From: Thermohahella caldifontis
Lineage (GTDB): Bacteria; Pseudomonadota; Gammaproteobacteria; Pseudomonadales; Oleiphilaceae
NCBI RefSeq assembly: GCF_041153465.1
Contig: NZ_CP154858.1
Coordinates: 2,418,001-2,482,000 of the forward strand
Reading direction: 5' to 3'
DNA: 64,000 nucleotides
The notes beneath the pieces were generated by a model. It was not told the origin of the DNA. It did no database searches and worked only from the letters and a program-made list of their open reading frames with translations. A program made the position numbers and the translations under genes. This document shows positions 1 through 9,090 of this stretch, piece after piece (the stretch's first letter is position 1; every line of letters begins with the position of its first letter).

Positions 1-860
1 CGCGTGGTAACCAGCACCAGAGGTTCCGGCCGGTCATGGCGGACGACAATCATCCACAAGGGGCTGTCCGGATGCTCTCGCAGCATCACCCGGGTGATAC
101 CGAACCTGACGCGGGGGCCTCCCCGTCTGAGCTGCCCTTGGTGCTTCAGCGGCAGTTCACGGGCAATCTGCTGCGCTGTTTTATGACGGTCCCGCCAGCA
201 CCAGTAGCGCTGATTGGCCGCTCTGACCAGCACCTGTCGCTCACACCGGATCCAGGCATCCCACAGGATGCCCCGGTCGCCTCCCCGGTCTATCACCCAG
301 AGCAGATCCTTCCGGATATGCCGGCTCACTTCATCCATCACCGAGAGAATGTCATGGTTCTCGCTTCTGAATGCCGTGCGCTGCGGGGTGTTCAGGCGGG
401 TCAGCAACGGCAGCGTCTTCCCGCGCCGGACATCCCGTGCCACCACAGTCATCAGCGGATATCCGCCGACAATTTCTCCGGTATCGCCGTCCCTGACGCG
501 GCCCCGCCATTCACTTTTCGGTGCGCCGTCACGGTTCAGATCGCCCGGATCAATGGCCAGGATCATGTCCTGCGTGACGTGCCGGCTGACGTGCGCAAGC
601 TGCACCTGCTCTGCGGCCCAGGCCACTTCACTGTGTCCGGCCAGCATGCGGGAGATGCGCTTCTGGGTATGGTGCAGTCTGCATGGCTCATTGAGTGTGC
701 GGGCAATCTCTGCCTGCGTGAGGGAACCGGAAGTGAGGATGCCGAAAGTGACCTCTGCCATGAGTTTTCTCACAGGCCGTGTGATCTGTTCAGGTGCCTG
801 GTCAATCAGGCTGCAGAGGCGGGCTTTCCATTTTGTCCGATCTGTGGCATGGTAAGGCAT
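1..860 (-). CDS. DDE transposase, 3' end cut by window edge
   Basis: Reading the minus strand from the ATG at 860 gives an open frame that runs off the left edge (at least 286 codons). The start is preceded by AAGGAA about 5 bases upstream. The product opens with a basic helical region and contains two aspartates in contexts typical of an RNase H-fold DDE transposase: AIDPGDLNRDG near residue 105 and VIDRGGDRG near residue 190. The third catalytic residue (Glu) would lie beyond the window. It most resembles IS4-type transposases, but I cannot name the element. It is the only clear mobile-element gene in the window and sits about 370 bases upstream of pckA. The long plus-strand frame over the same bases reads as low-complexity Arg/His/Cys-rich protein and is a shadow. 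Confidence 0.72.
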   Translation of the reverse strand, partial: MPYHATDRTKWKARLCSLIDQAPEQITRPVRKLMAEVTFGILTSGSLTQAEIARTLNEPCRLHHTQKRISRMLAGHSEVAWAAEQVQLAHVSRHVTQDMILAIDPGDLNRDGAPKSEWRGRVRDGDTGEIVGGYPLMTVVARDVRRGKTLPLLTRLNTPQRTAFRSENHDILSVMDEVSRHIRKDLLWVIDRGGDRGILWDAWIRCERQVLVRAANQRYWCWRDRHKTAQQIARELPLKHQGQLRRGGPRVRFGITRVMLREHPDSPLWMIVVRHDRPEPLVLVTT

Positions 861-1233
861 CGGGGTTTTCCTTTGGGTTCAGTGACTTATAGGCAATCAC
901 ATTGTACCTGGAGGGAAACCCCGATTCCGTTACCACATCACGTTTTTCCCTTTAAAGTCAAAAGGTTGAATGGCGCCTTCTGAAAAAATGGGGAGACGCC
1001 AGCAGGGTAGCCTGAATAGATCAATCCGGGCAAGGCTTTGGCACACCATTTCATGATGACATACACCCGACCCCAAAAAAATCCACCATCCATCGTGATG
1101 AATCGCCCCATACGCGTTTATTTACGTTAAAAAATGTCTATTCTTGCCTCAGATCAAAATTTAATTACGTAATATTACTACTATATGAGTCAGACCTTCG
1201 GGGAATCCCCCTCACACCAGCCAGGAGGCGATC
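861..1233. other. intergenic region between transposase and pckA
   Basis: No gene is visible. The left part probably includes the terminal inverted repeat of the insertion sequence, but the other end is outside the window so I cannot define it. The part from about 1120 to 1200 is AT-rich and contains a perfect 10-base palindrome, ATTACGTAAT (1164-1173), close to where a pckA promoter would be expected. I could not find a well-spaced -35/-10 pair there. Confidence 0.4.
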
Positions 1234-2859
1234 ATGACTCAGACACCTGACCTCTCAAAATACGGCATTACGGACGTTAAGGAAGTCGTCTACAACCCCA
1301 GCTATGACCAACTCTTCGAAGAAGAAACCCGCCCGGATCTGGAAGGCTATGAAAAGGGCGTGGTCACCGAGCTTGGCGCCGTGGCCGTCAAGACCGGCAT
1401 CTTCACAGGCCGCTCTCCCAAGGACAAGTACATTGTGTATGACGATGTCAGCAAGGAGCATGTCTGGTGGGACAACAGCATCTCCCATAACGACAACCAT
1501 CCCCTCAAGCCGGAAGTCTGGAACGAACTCAAGGCCCTGTGCCAGAAGCAGCTTTCCGGCAAGAGGCTGTTTGTGGTGGATGCCTTCTGTGGCGCCAATC
1601 CCAACACCCGCATGAAGATCCGCTTCATCATGGAGGTGGCCTGGCAGGCGCATTTCGTCAAGAACATGTTCATCCGCCCCACGGAAGATGAGCTGGCCAG
1701 CTTTGGTGAGCCGGACTTTGTGGTCATCAATGCATCCAAGGTCACCAACCCGAAATGGAAGGAACACGGCATGAACTCGGAGGTGTTCACCGTGTTCAAC
1801 ATGACCGAGCGGATGCAGCTGATTGGCGGTACCTGGTATGGCGGCGAAATGAAGAAGGGCATGTTCGCCATGATGAACTACTATCTGCCCCTGAAGCACA
1901 TTGCCTCCATGCACTGTTCTGCCAACGTGGGCGAAGCGGGTGACGTGGCCATCTTCTTTGGCCTCAGCGGGACCGGAAAGACCACCCTGTCCACCGATCC
2001 CAAGCGCCGCCTGATCGGCGATGACGAGCATGGCTGGGATGATGATGGCGTTTTCAACTTTGAAGGCGGCTGCTACGCCAAGACCATCAACCTTGACCCC
2101 GAGGCCGAGCCGGACATCTATCACGCCATCAAGCGCGATGCCCTGCTGGAAAATGTGGTGGTGGATGAAAACGGCAAGATCGACTTTTCCGATGCGTCCA
2201 TCACCGAAAATACCCGCGTTAGCTATCCGCTCTATCACATCAGGAACGCGGTGTACCCGGTATCGAAGGCCGGCCATGCCACCACGGTCATCTTCCTGAC
2301 GGCCGATGCCTATGGTGTGTTGCCGCCCGTTGCAAAGCTGAATGCGGCACAAACCAAATACCATTTCCTCTCCGGCTATACCTCCAAGCTGGCAGGCACT
2401 GAGCGGGGTATCACGGAACCCACGCCGACGTTCTCGGCCTGCTTCGGCAAGGCCTTCCTGTCTCTGCATCCCATCAAGTACGCAGAGGAACTGGTAGCAC
2501 GGATGAATGCGGTCAACGCCAAAGCCTATCTGGTGAACACCGGATGGAACGGCACCGGCAAGCGGATTTCCATTCAGGCCACCCGACGCATCATTGATGC
2601 CATTATTGCCGGGGAAGTGGATACGGCCGAAACCCGGACACTGCCGATCTTCAACCTGGAAATTCCCGTCGCGCTGGCGGGTGTGGACAGCACCATCCTC
2701 GATCCGCGCAACACCTACGCGGATGCCAGCGAATGGACAGATAAGGCCATCCGTCTGGGAGAAAAGTTCGTCGCCAACTTCAGCAGTTTCCTGGACAACC
2801 CGGAGTGCCAGGCATTGGTGGCGGCCGGACCGCAGATCCCGGCCAAGGCCGAAGCCTGA
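1234..2859 (+). CDS. pckA: phosphoenolpyruvate carboxykinase (ATP)
   Basis: Converts oxaloacetate and ATP to phosphoenolpyruvate, CO2 and ADP, the first committed step of gluconeogenesis, in the cytoplasm. The 541-residue protein has the ATP-type length and the P-loop GLSGTGKT at residues 243-250, followed by the metal/phosphate-binding segment with DDEHGWDDDG. The motif MHCSANVGE lies just before the P-loop. The start is set by a strong AGGAGG at 1223-1228, 5 bases before the ATG. It is a single-gene unit: a transposase lies upstream in the other direction and a strong terminator follows at 2891. Full length, no damaged motif seen. Confidence 0.97.
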   Translation: MTQTPDLSKYGITDVKEVVYNPSYDQLFEEETRPDLEGYEKGVVTELGAVAVKTGIFTGRSPKDKYIVYDDVSKEHVWWDNSISHNDNHPLKPEVWNELKALCQKQLSGKRLFVVDAFCGANPNTRMKIRFIMEVAWQAHFVKNMFIRPTEDELASFGEPDFVVINASKVTNPKWKEHGMNSEVFTVFNMTERMQLIGGTWYGGEMKKGMFAMMNYYLPLKHIASMHCSANVGEAGDVAIFFGLSGTGKTTLSTDPKRRLIGDDEHGWDDDGVFNFEGGCYAKTINLDPEAEPDIYHAIKRDALLENVVVDENGKIDFSDASITENTRVSYPLYHIRNAVYPVSKAGHATTVIFLTADAYGVLPPVAKLNAAQTKYHFLSGYTSKLAGTERGITEPTPTFSACFGKAFLSLHPIKYAEELVARMNAVNAKAYLVNTGWNGTGKRISIQATRRIIDAIIAGEVDTAETRTLPIFNLEIPVALAGVDSTILDPRNTYADASEWTDKAIRLGEKFVANFSSFLDNPECQALVAAGPQIPAKAEA

Positions 2860-2890
2860 TCGTTTGTCTCGTACGCTCTCACTCGCCATT

Positions 2891-2917
2891 GCCGGAGGCC
2901 AGGCCTCCGGCTTTTTT
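2891..2917 (+). terminator. rho-independent terminator of pckA
   Basis: An 8-bp stem GCCGGAGG/CCTCCGGC (2891-2898 with 2904-2911) with a 5-base loop is followed by six T. It lies 31 bases after the pckA stop. Confidence 0.9.
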
Positions 2918-3008
2918 GGCTTACGGATCAGTGTGTTGCATGTCTGACGGCGTCATTCCAAAGCATCACCCCGAGGCGCCGGTCTGCACAATCCGGTGAT
3001 AACAGGCC

Positions 3009-3326
3009 TTATTCAATGATTTCCCCACGGCAGTATGGTTGACCTTTATCGCCGGTGGTCCAGGGAACCGTGCAGGGCCCACCTTTTCCGTCAGGCGGCG
3101 GATAGAGGCGCTGACCTGCCGGCTTGCCGTGAGCCGGTTTGGTGCCCATGTGCCGGTCTGGCATGGGTTTGGCCTTTTCACAAGGCAAGAAAGGAGGGGG
3201 GCCCGCATGGGTCGGGCTGCACGGATCATTGGGGTTATCCGGTGGATTGCGCTCCGCGCTCCAGCCCGCACCGGCCAGTACTGCTCCCAATACCCATACT
3301 GCGATCCGCTTCTTGTTAGTATTCAT
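3009..3326 (-). CDS. small secreted protein, unknown function
   Basis: A 105-residue frame with ATG at 3326 preceded by AGAGGT. The N-terminus (NKKR, then a hydrophobic stretch of about 15 residues, ending GWSA before Glu-Arg-Asn) looks like a Sec signal peptide, so the product is probably periplasmic. The mature part is rich in Pro and Gly with a few Cys (for example NDPC, FLPCEK, GGPCTV, QPYC) and resembles no family I know. Overlapping plus-strand frames lack ribosome sites and plausible composition. No neighbour suggests a role: pckA ends before it and a bL12-like gene is divergent from it. It could be a non-conserved frame; moderate confidence. Confidence 0.5.
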   Translation of the reverse strand: MNTNKKRIAVWVLGAVLAGAGWSAERNPPDNPNDPCSPTHAGPPPFLPCEKAKPMPDRHMGTKPAHGKPAGQRLYPPPDGKGGPCTVPWTTGDKGQPYCRGEIIE

Positions 3327-3569
3327 GCCTGATTACCTCTGTGATTGAGTTGTTGACTGATGTCACAAGGTAAGTCGACCGGTAACGGGATTCAGTTCAA
3401 TCTCTTTTTCCGGTATCTGCCCGGCTTGACCTGAATTGATCTGCCCGGACGAAAAACGATACACTTCGGCTGCTGACTTGCCACCGCTCAATCCCGGCCT
3501 TCAAAGGGAATTTGAAAACTTTGGGTGAGTTGTACACCCGGAATATGCCAATCCTTTCAGGTGAACATC

Positions 3570-3830
3570 ATGAATCAAAACGGGACCGGTTTGCTGGTCG
3601 TGGCATCTGTGCTTTTGGGGATCTGGATACTGTCAGTCCTGACGGCGAGCGTGCGCGAGCGGCAGCTTGAGAAAAGGGGAATTTTGCCGCCTCTCCGGCA
3701 GACAACAGATGAAGACATCATCCGGCTGGCGAAATCAGGTTATCGCGTATGGGCCATCCGCCGGTACCGGCAATTGCATGGTGTCTCTCTGAAAGAAGCC
3801 CGGGATGCCGTGGACGCCCGCATGAAGTAG
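3570..3830 (+). CDS. small membrane-anchored protein with bL12 C-terminal-like segment
   Basis: The start at 3570 (ATG AAT CAA) has AGGTGA upstream; a GTG-type start at 3525 would only add residues with no ribosome site. The 86-residue product has one hydrophobic segment near residues 7-26, then a basic region, and ends with IRLAKSGYRVWAIRRYRQ followed by GVSLKEARDAVD. That helix-turn-helix pattern is like the C-terminal domain of ribosomal protein L7/L12, which occurs in many small bacterial proteins of unknown function. I infer an inner-membrane anchor with a small cytoplasmic interaction domain. It converges on glmS and is probably its own transcription unit. Confidence 0.65.
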   Translation: MNQNGTGLLVVASVLLGIWILSVLTASVRERQLEKRGILPPLRQTTDEDIIRLAKSGYRVWAIRRYRQLHGVSLKEARDAVDARMK

Positions 3831-3880
3831 CGTGATGACTGGAACGCGGCCGTGGAAGGTTCTGAGGGGATAAACAGACG

Positions 3881-3902
3881 GCGGGGGCAAATGCGCCCCC
3901 GC
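3881..3902 (-). terminator. hairpin between glmS and the bL12-like gene
   Basis: Perfect 8-bp GC stem GCGGGGGC/GCCCCCGC with a 6-base loop lies between two converging genes, 23 bases after the glmS stop. On the minus strand only a weak T-rich stretch follows, so it may be a terminator without a classic U tract. Confidence 0.55.
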
Positions 3903-3925
3903 AGTCATTCGCTCAGGCGCCGTTG

Positions 3926-5758
3926 TTACTCTACCGTCACGGATTTGGCCAGGTTCCTTGGCTGATCCACGTCGGTGCCCTTGAGCACGGCAACGTGGTA
4001 GGCCAGCAGTTGCAGCGGCACGGTATACACGATGGGTGCCATCATGTCGTTGACGGAGGGCAGCTGCAGCGTGTGGATACCGGGTTCGTCGGCCATGTCG
4101 GCAGTGCTGTCGGCAAACACGTAGAGTTCTCCGCCCCGTGCCCGCACTTCCTGCAGGTTGGACTTGAGTTTTTCCAGCAGCGCATTGTTGGGCGCCACGG
4201 TGACCACCGGCATGTCGTCATCCACCAGTGCCAGCGGGCCGTGCTTGAGTTCACCGGCCGGGTAGGCCTCGGCGTGAATGTAAGAGATTTCCTTGAGCTT
4301 GAGCGCGCCCTCCATGGCCACCGGGTACAGGGCCCCGCGCCCCAGAAAGAGCGCGTGATGCTTGTCCACAAAGTGCTCGGAGAGTCTTTCGATGGCCGGA
4401 TCCAGCGCCAGTACGGCTTCGATGTGATCCGGCAGGGCGCGCAGGGCACGCACCAGCTTCGCCTCGGCGGCGTCCGTGAGCCCATGACGACGCGCCAGGG
4501 CAATGGTCACCACGGCCAGCGCGACCAACTGGGTGGTAAAGGCCTTGGTGGAGGCCACGCCGATCTCCGGACCGGCCTGGGTCATCATTACCAGATCGGA
4601 TTCACGCACCAGTGAGCTGCCGGGCACGTTGCAGATGGCGAGGGTGGCCATGAATCCGGAGGTCTTGGCCTGACGCAGGGCAGCCAGGGTATCGGCCGTT
4701 TCGCCAGACTGGGAGATGGTGACAAACAACGCCTTTTCCGGCACCACGTGCTTGCGGTAACGGTATTCGGATGCTACTTCCACCTGGCAGGGCACACCGG
4801 CCAGTTCTTCCAGCCAGTAACGCGCCACCAGCCCCGCATGATAGGACGTACCGCAGGCGACGATCTGGATGTGTTTCACTTCGTCCAGAATTCTTCGGGT
4901 TTCCGTCCCCAGTACCTGCTCCAGAATGCGGTCCTGGCTGATGCGGCCTTCCAGCGTGGCCCGGATGACCTTCGGTTGTTCGTAGATTTCCTTGAGCATG
5001 TAATGGCGAAACTCACCCTTGTCGGCTGCATCCACGCCGTGTTCGAACCGCTTCACCGGACGCTCCACCGGCGCACCGCCGGCATCGACGATCCGGATGC
5101 TTTGGGTGGTGAGTTCGGCCACATCACCTTCTTCCAGATAGATGAAGCGGTCGGTAACGTGCAGCAGTGCCAGCGGATCGGAGCCGCAGAAGTTTTCCTC
5201 GATCCCGACACCAATGACCAGCGGGCTGCCCTGCCGTGCCACGATAATGCGATCCGGATGATCGGCGTGACAGACCGCCAGGGCATAAGCACCCTCCAAC
5301 TGGCTCAGGGTCTTGCGTACCGCCTCGAACAGATCGCTGTTGTCCTTGAGCGCTTCGTGGATGAGGTGCACTACAACCTCGGTATCCGTGTCGGAAGTGA
5401 AGGTGTAGCCCTTGCCCTTCAGGACTTCGCGCAGTGCCTCGAAGTTTTCGATGATGCCGTTGTGAACAATGGCCAGCGCTTCACCGGACATGTGCGGATG
5501 CGCGTTATTTTCCGTCGGCTTGCCATGGGTCGCCCAGCGGGTATGGGCAATCCCCACCTTGCCGGGCAGGGGTTCGGCACGCATGGCGGCTTCCAGGGCA
5601 GCAACCTTGCCTACGGCACGGCGACGCTGTATCCGGCCCTCCGGATCAATGACAGCCATGCCTGCGGAGTCATATCCCCGGTATTCGAGGCGCTTGAGTC
5701 CTTCGAGCAGAATTTCTGCCACCTGCCGTTGTGCCACGGCCCCTACGATTCCACACAT
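3926..5758 (-). CDS. glmS: glutamine--fructose-6-phosphate aminotransferase
   Basis: Makes glucosamine-6-phosphate from fructose-6-phosphate and glutamine, the entry step to UDP-GlcNAc for peptidoglycan and lipopolysaccharide. The 610-residue length is normal. Cys2 after the initiator Met (MCGIVGAVAQ) is the N-terminal nucleophile of the glutaminase domain. Two SIS sugar-isomerase domains follow (SQSGETADT near residue 350; region near 460-600). The C-terminus NLAKSVTVE is the conserved tail. It lies 34 bases downstream of glmU on the same strand, so the two probably form one unit. The leader shows no obvious sign of the glmS ribozyme, which is mainly a Gram-positive feature. Confidence 0.97.
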   Translation of the reverse strand: MCGIVGAVAQRQVAEILLEGLKRLEYRGYDSAGMAVIDPEGRIQRRRAVGKVAALEAAMRAEPLPGKVGIAHTRWATHGKPTENNAHPHMSGEALAIVHNGIIENFEALREVLKGKGYTFTSDTDTEVVVHLIHEALKDNSDLFEAVRKTLSQLEGAYALAVCHADHPDRIIVARQGSPLVIGVGIEENFCGSDPLALLHVTDRFIYLEEGDVAELTTQSIRIVDAGGAPVERPVKRFEHGVDAADKGEFRHYMLKEIYEQPKVIRATLEGRISQDRILEQVLGTETRRILDEVKHIQIVACGTSYHAGLVARYWLEELAGVPCQVEVASEYRYRKHVVPEKALFVTISQSGETADTLAALRQAKTSGFMATLAICNVPGSSLVRESDLVMMTQAGPEIGVASTKAFTTQLVALAVVTIALARRHGLTDAAEAKLVRALRALPDHIEAVLALDPAIERLSEHFVDKHHALFLGRGALYPVAMEGALKLKEISYIHAEAYPAGELKHGPLALVDDDMPVVTVAPNNALLEKLKSNLQEVRARGGELYVFADSTADMADEPGIHTLQLPSVNDMMAPIVYTVPLQLLAYHVAVLKGTDVDQPRNLAKSVTVE

Positions 5759-5792
5759 TGCTTCCGATCTCCGATGTTCCGTTATGCGCGCA

Positions 5793-7151
5793 TTATTTCT
5801 TCTTCACCGGGCGTTGCCAACCCCGGATATTGACCTGCTTGCCCCGTGCCACGGCCAGTTCGCCCGGCGGGACATCCTTGGTAATCACCGAACCGGCCCC
5901 CACCGTGGCCCCCTCCCCGACCGTCACCGGAGCCACCAGTGCCGTATTGGAGCCGATAAAGACACCATCCTCCATGACCGTGCGGAATTTGTTGACCCCG
6001 TCGTAGTTGCAGGTGATGGTTCCCGCGCCCACATTGACGTCTCGGCCAATGGTGGCATCGCCGATGTAGGTCAGGTGATTGACCTTGGAGCCGGCGCCGA
6101 TTTCGGCCTTCTTGATTTCGACAAAGTTGCCCACCTTGGCACCTTCATGCAGGTGGGCACCGGGCCGCAAGCGTGCGAAAGGCCCGATGGTGTTGCCGCC
6201 ATCCACCACGGCGTCTTCGAGGACACTGTAGGGTGCGAGGGTCACATGATCGCCGATGATGCTGTTGCGAATCACACAGCCGGCCCCCACGGTAACATGG
6301 CTGCCGATGCGGACGCGACCTTCGAGAATCACGTTCACGTCAAGCGTGGTGTCCTGACCCACTTCCACCTCACCCCGGATGTCCAGGCGTGCCGGGTCCA
6401 GGACCGTGACGCCGGCAAGCATGAGTTGCTCAGCCTGATTGCGTTGGTACTGTCGCTCCAGTGCCGCCAGTTGCAGGCGGTTGTTGACCCCTTCCACCTC
6501 CCAAGCATGGCGGGGATGTGCAGCGGTGACCGGCATGCCCTCGGCAACGGCGAGGGCAACAATGTCGGTCAGATAGTATTCGCCCTGGGCGTTCTGATTG
6601 CCCAGTTTCGGAATCCAGCGTCTCAGGGCATCAATGGGCATGCACATGATGCCGGTGTTCACCTCACGGATGCGGAGCTGTTCCGGGCTCGCGTCCTTTT
6701 GCTCCACGATGCCGGTAATCCGGTCCAGCTCGTCGCGGACAATGCGTCCGTAACCGGTCGGGTCATCCAGTGCGACCGTGAGAATGCCCAGTCCCTGGGT
6801 GTGTTCACAGAAGGCACGCAGGGTCTCTTCCTGAATCAGCGGCACATCACCATAGAGCACCAGCAGTTGGCCCGATTCGGGCAGCGCCGGCAAGGCCTGT
6901 GCCACCGCATGGCCCGTACCCAGCTGTTCCTTCTGCTCCACGAACGTCACACCCGCATCCGCCAGCGCCGCGCAGACCTGATCTCCTCCATGGCCGTGTA
7001 CGACGGTAATGGAGTCCGGATTCAGTTGACGCGCCGTATTCACCACATGGCGCACCATGGGCGTGCCGGCCACGGGATGGAGGACCTTGGGCAGGGCGGA
7101 CTTCATCCGCGTACCCTGCCCCGCCGCGAGAATCACCACATGCAATGCCAT
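5793..7151 (-). CDS. glmU: bifunctional GlcN-1-P acetyltransferase / GlcNAc-1-P uridyltransferase
   Basis: Catalyses the last two steps to UDP-N-acetylglucosamine in the cytoplasm. The 452-residue protein starts with the nucleotidyltransferase loop LAAGQGTRMKSALPKVLHPVAG (residues about 8-29) and ends with a left-handed beta-helix of hexapeptide repeats (about residues 250-430) carrying the acetyltransferase site, including the GNFVEIKKAEIG stretch. Expected length and order are intact. It sits between the atp operon terminator upstream and glmS downstream, as in Pseudomonas and E. coli. A separate promoter is expected in the 78-base gap after atpC, but I did not find a convincing one. Confidence 0.97.
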   Translation of the reverse strand: MALHVVILAAGQGTRMKSALPKVLHPVAGTPMVRHVVNTARQLNPDSITVVHGHGGDQVCAALADAGVTFVEQKEQLGTGHAVAQALPALPESGQLLVLYGDVPLIQEETLRAFCEHTQGLGILTVALDDPTGYGRIVRDELDRITGIVEQKDASPEQLRIREVNTGIMCMPIDALRRWIPKLGNQNAQGEYYLTDIVALAVAEGMPVTAAHPRHAWEVEGVNNRLQLAALERQYQRNQAEQLMLAGVTVLDPARLDIRGEVEVGQDTTLDVNVILEGRVRIGSHVTVGAGCVIRNSIIGDHVTLAPYSVLEDAVVDGGNTIGPFARLRPGAHLHEGAKVGNFVEIKKAEIGAGSKVNHLTYIGDATIGRDVNVGAGTITCNYDGVNKFRTVMEDGVFIGSNTALVAPVTVGEGATVGAGSVITKDVPPGELAVARGKQVNIRGWQRPVKKK

Positions 7152-7182
7152 TGTTGTTACCTGCTGTTCCCTGTTTCAAACG

Positions 7183-7211
7183 AAAAAAGGGGAAGACAGG
7201 CTTCCCCTTTT
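7183..7211 (-). terminator. rho-independent terminator of the atp operon
   Basis: An 11-bp stem AAAAGGGGAAG/CTTCCCCTTTT (7185-7195 with 7201-7211), loop of 5, followed on the minus strand by an unbroken T tract. It sits in the atpC-glmU gap and separates the two units. Confidence 0.85.
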
Positions 7212-7229
7212 CTTGCTGGTGCGTGATAC

Positions 7230-7655
7230 CTACCGCCCAAGCTTCTTGCGTACCTGCTGGATGGCGCGCAAACGTGCTGCAGCCTCCGCCAGCTCCGCCG
7301 CCGCCTTCGAGTACTCGAAATCGCCGGTGCGGTTGGCAAGGGCCTTTTCCGCTTCACGTTTGGCTTCCAGAGCAGCCGCCTCGTCCAGAGTCTCCGCCCG
7401 TTCCGCTGTATCGGAAAGAATGGTGACCCGGTTCGGCTGGACCTCAAGAAAGCCCCCTGTAACGAAGAAGACTTCTTCTTCGCCACCCTGCTTGATGATG
7501 CGTACAGGGCCCGGGTTCAATGCGGTAAGCAGTGGCGTGTGACCGGGTGCAATACCCAGGTCACCTTCTGTGCCAGCCGCGATGACCATCTCCACGAGAC
7601 CGGAGAAGACCTGTTGTTCCGCGCTGACAATATCACAGTGCACTGTCATACCCAT
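7230..7655 (-). CDS. atpC: F1Fo ATP synthase epsilon subunit
   Basis: Small central-stalk subunit that inhibits ATP hydrolysis and couples rotor to catalytic head. The 141-residue product has the N-terminal beta-sandwich (VHCDIVSAEQQVFSG, then AAGTEGDLGIAPGHTPLL) and a C-terminal helical pair rich in Ala, Glu and Arg. The ATG at 7655 has AGGTGAG upstream; an in-frame ATG two codons later is also possible. It is the last gene of the operon, 23 bases after atpD and just before the terminator. Confidence 0.96.
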   Translation of the reverse strand: MGMTVHCDIVSAEQQVFSGLVEMVIAAGTEGDLGIAPGHTPLLTALNPGPVRIIKQGGEEEVFFVTGGFLEVQPNRVTILSDTAERAETLDEAAALEAKREAEKALANRTGDFEYSKAAAELAEAAARLRAIQQVRKKLGR

Positions 7656-7678
7656 AATGGCTCACCTTCTTGAGGAGC

Positions 7679-9058
7679 TTACTTCATTGTCTTGGCTTTT
7701 TCGACCGCTTCGTCAATTGAGCCAACCATGTAGAACGCCTGCTCCGGCAGGTCATCATACTGACCGTCCAGAATGCCCTTGAAACCACGGATGGTTTCCT
7801 TCAGGGACACGTACTTGCCCGGTGCGCCGGTGAACACTTCGGCCACGTGGAAGGGCTGGGACAGGAAACGCTCGATTTTACGGGCACGGGAGACGATCAG
7901 CTTGTCCTCATCGGACAGTTCGTCCATACCCAGAATCGCGATGATATCCTTCAGCTCCTTGTAACGCTGCAGTACGGACTGCACGCCACGCGCCACGTCA
8001 TAGTGCTCCTGACCGATAACCAGCGGATCCAGCTGACGGGAGGTGGAATCCAGCGGGTCGATGGCCGGGTAGATACCCTTGGCTGCGATGTCACGGGACA
8101 GTACCACAGTCGCATCCAGGTGCGAGAAGGTGGTCGCCGGAGACGGGTCAGTCAGGTCGTCCGCGGGAACGTATACGGCCTGGATGGAGGTGATGGAGCC
8201 TACCTTGGTGGAAGTGATCCGCTCCTGCAGTACACCCATCTCCTCGGCCAGCGTCGGCTGGTAACCTACCGCTGACGGCATCCGGCCCAGCAGGGCGGAT
8301 ACTTCCGTACCGGCCAGTGTGTAACGGTAGATGTTGTCGATGAAGAGCAGTACGTCACGACCTTCATCACGGAACTTCTCAGCGATGGTCAGACCGGTCA
8401 GGGCCACACGCAGACGGTTGCCCGGGGGCTCGTTCATCTGACCATATACCATGGCAACCTTGTCGAGAACGTTGGACTCCTGCATTTCATAGTAGAAGTC
8501 GTTCCCTTCACGGGTCCGCTCACCGACACCGGCAAATACGGACAGACCGGAGTGCTCCTTGGCGATGTTGTTGATGAGCTCCATCATGTTGACGGTCTTG
8601 CCCACACCTGCACCACCGAAGAGACCTACCTTACCACCCTTGGCAAACGGGCATACCAGATCGATAACCTTGATGCCGGTTTCCAGCAGCTCGGTCGAGG
8701 CGGCCTGATCCGCGTAGGAAGGTGCCTTGCGGTGAATCGGAGCACGCTCCTTTTCACCAATGGGGCCCTGTTCGTCAATGGGGTTACCCAGGACGTCCAT
8801 GATGCGACCCAGTGTTTCCCGGCCCACGGGCACGGAGATGGGGGCACCGGTATTTTCCACGTTCAGGCCGCGACGCAGACCTTCGGTGGAGCCCATGGCG
8901 ATGGTCCGTACAACGCCGTCACCCAGCTGCTGCTGGACTTCCAGTGTGGTGTTGCCACCTTCCACCTTCAGTGCGTCGTACACCTTGGGGACGCTGTCAC
9001 GCGGAAATTCCACGTCGATGACGGCCCCGATGATTCGTACAATTTGTCCGCTACTCAT
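7679..9058 (-). CDS. atpD: F1Fo ATP synthase beta subunit
   Basis: Catalytic subunit of F1. P-loop GGAGVGKT is near residue 150 and the DELSDEDK segment, the homologue of the DELSEED lever, is near residue 380. I choose the ATG at 9058 because GAGGA lies 8 bases upstream; a TTG at 9079 would extend the frame by 7 residues but has no ribosome site and would include that signal. Length 459 residues is normal. It lies between atpG and atpC in the standard order. Confidence 0.97.
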   Translation of the reverse strand: MSSGQIVRIIGAVIDVEFPRDSVPKVYDALKVEGGNTTLEVQQQLGDGVVRTIAMGSTEGLRRGLNVENTGAPISVPVGRETLGRIMDVLGNPIDEQGPIGEKERAPIHRKAPSYADQAASTELLETGIKVIDLVCPFAKGGKVGLFGGAGVGKTVNMMELINNIAKEHSGLSVFAGVGERTREGNDFYYEMQESNVLDKVAMVYGQMNEPPGNRLRVALTGLTIAEKFRDEGRDVLLFIDNIYRYTLAGTEVSALLGRMPSAVGYQPTLAEEMGVLQERITSTKVGSITSIQAVYVPADDLTDPSPATTFSHLDATVVLSRDIAAKGIYPAIDPLDSTSRQLDPLVIGQEHYDVARGVQSVLQRYKELKDIIAILGMDELSDEDKLIVSRARKIERFLSQPFHVAEVFTGAPGKYVSLKETIRGFKGILDGQYDDLPEQAFYMVGSIDEAVEKAKTMK

Positions 9059-9090
9059 AGTCGGTTCCTCGTTACTCAAAACTCTTGCCC

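Noticed and set aside
36..983. Long plus-strand frame of 315 codons at the left end
   Set aside because: Antisense to a minus-strand frame with transposase motifs and a ribosome site; its own product has low-complexity composition and no start signal.
1255..2889. 544-codon frame antisense to pckA
   Set aside because: Shadow of a strongly conserved gene; no ribosome site, no recognisable protein.
5469..7226. 585-codon frame antisense to glmU/glmS
   Set aside because: Shadow; no motifs, no plausible start.
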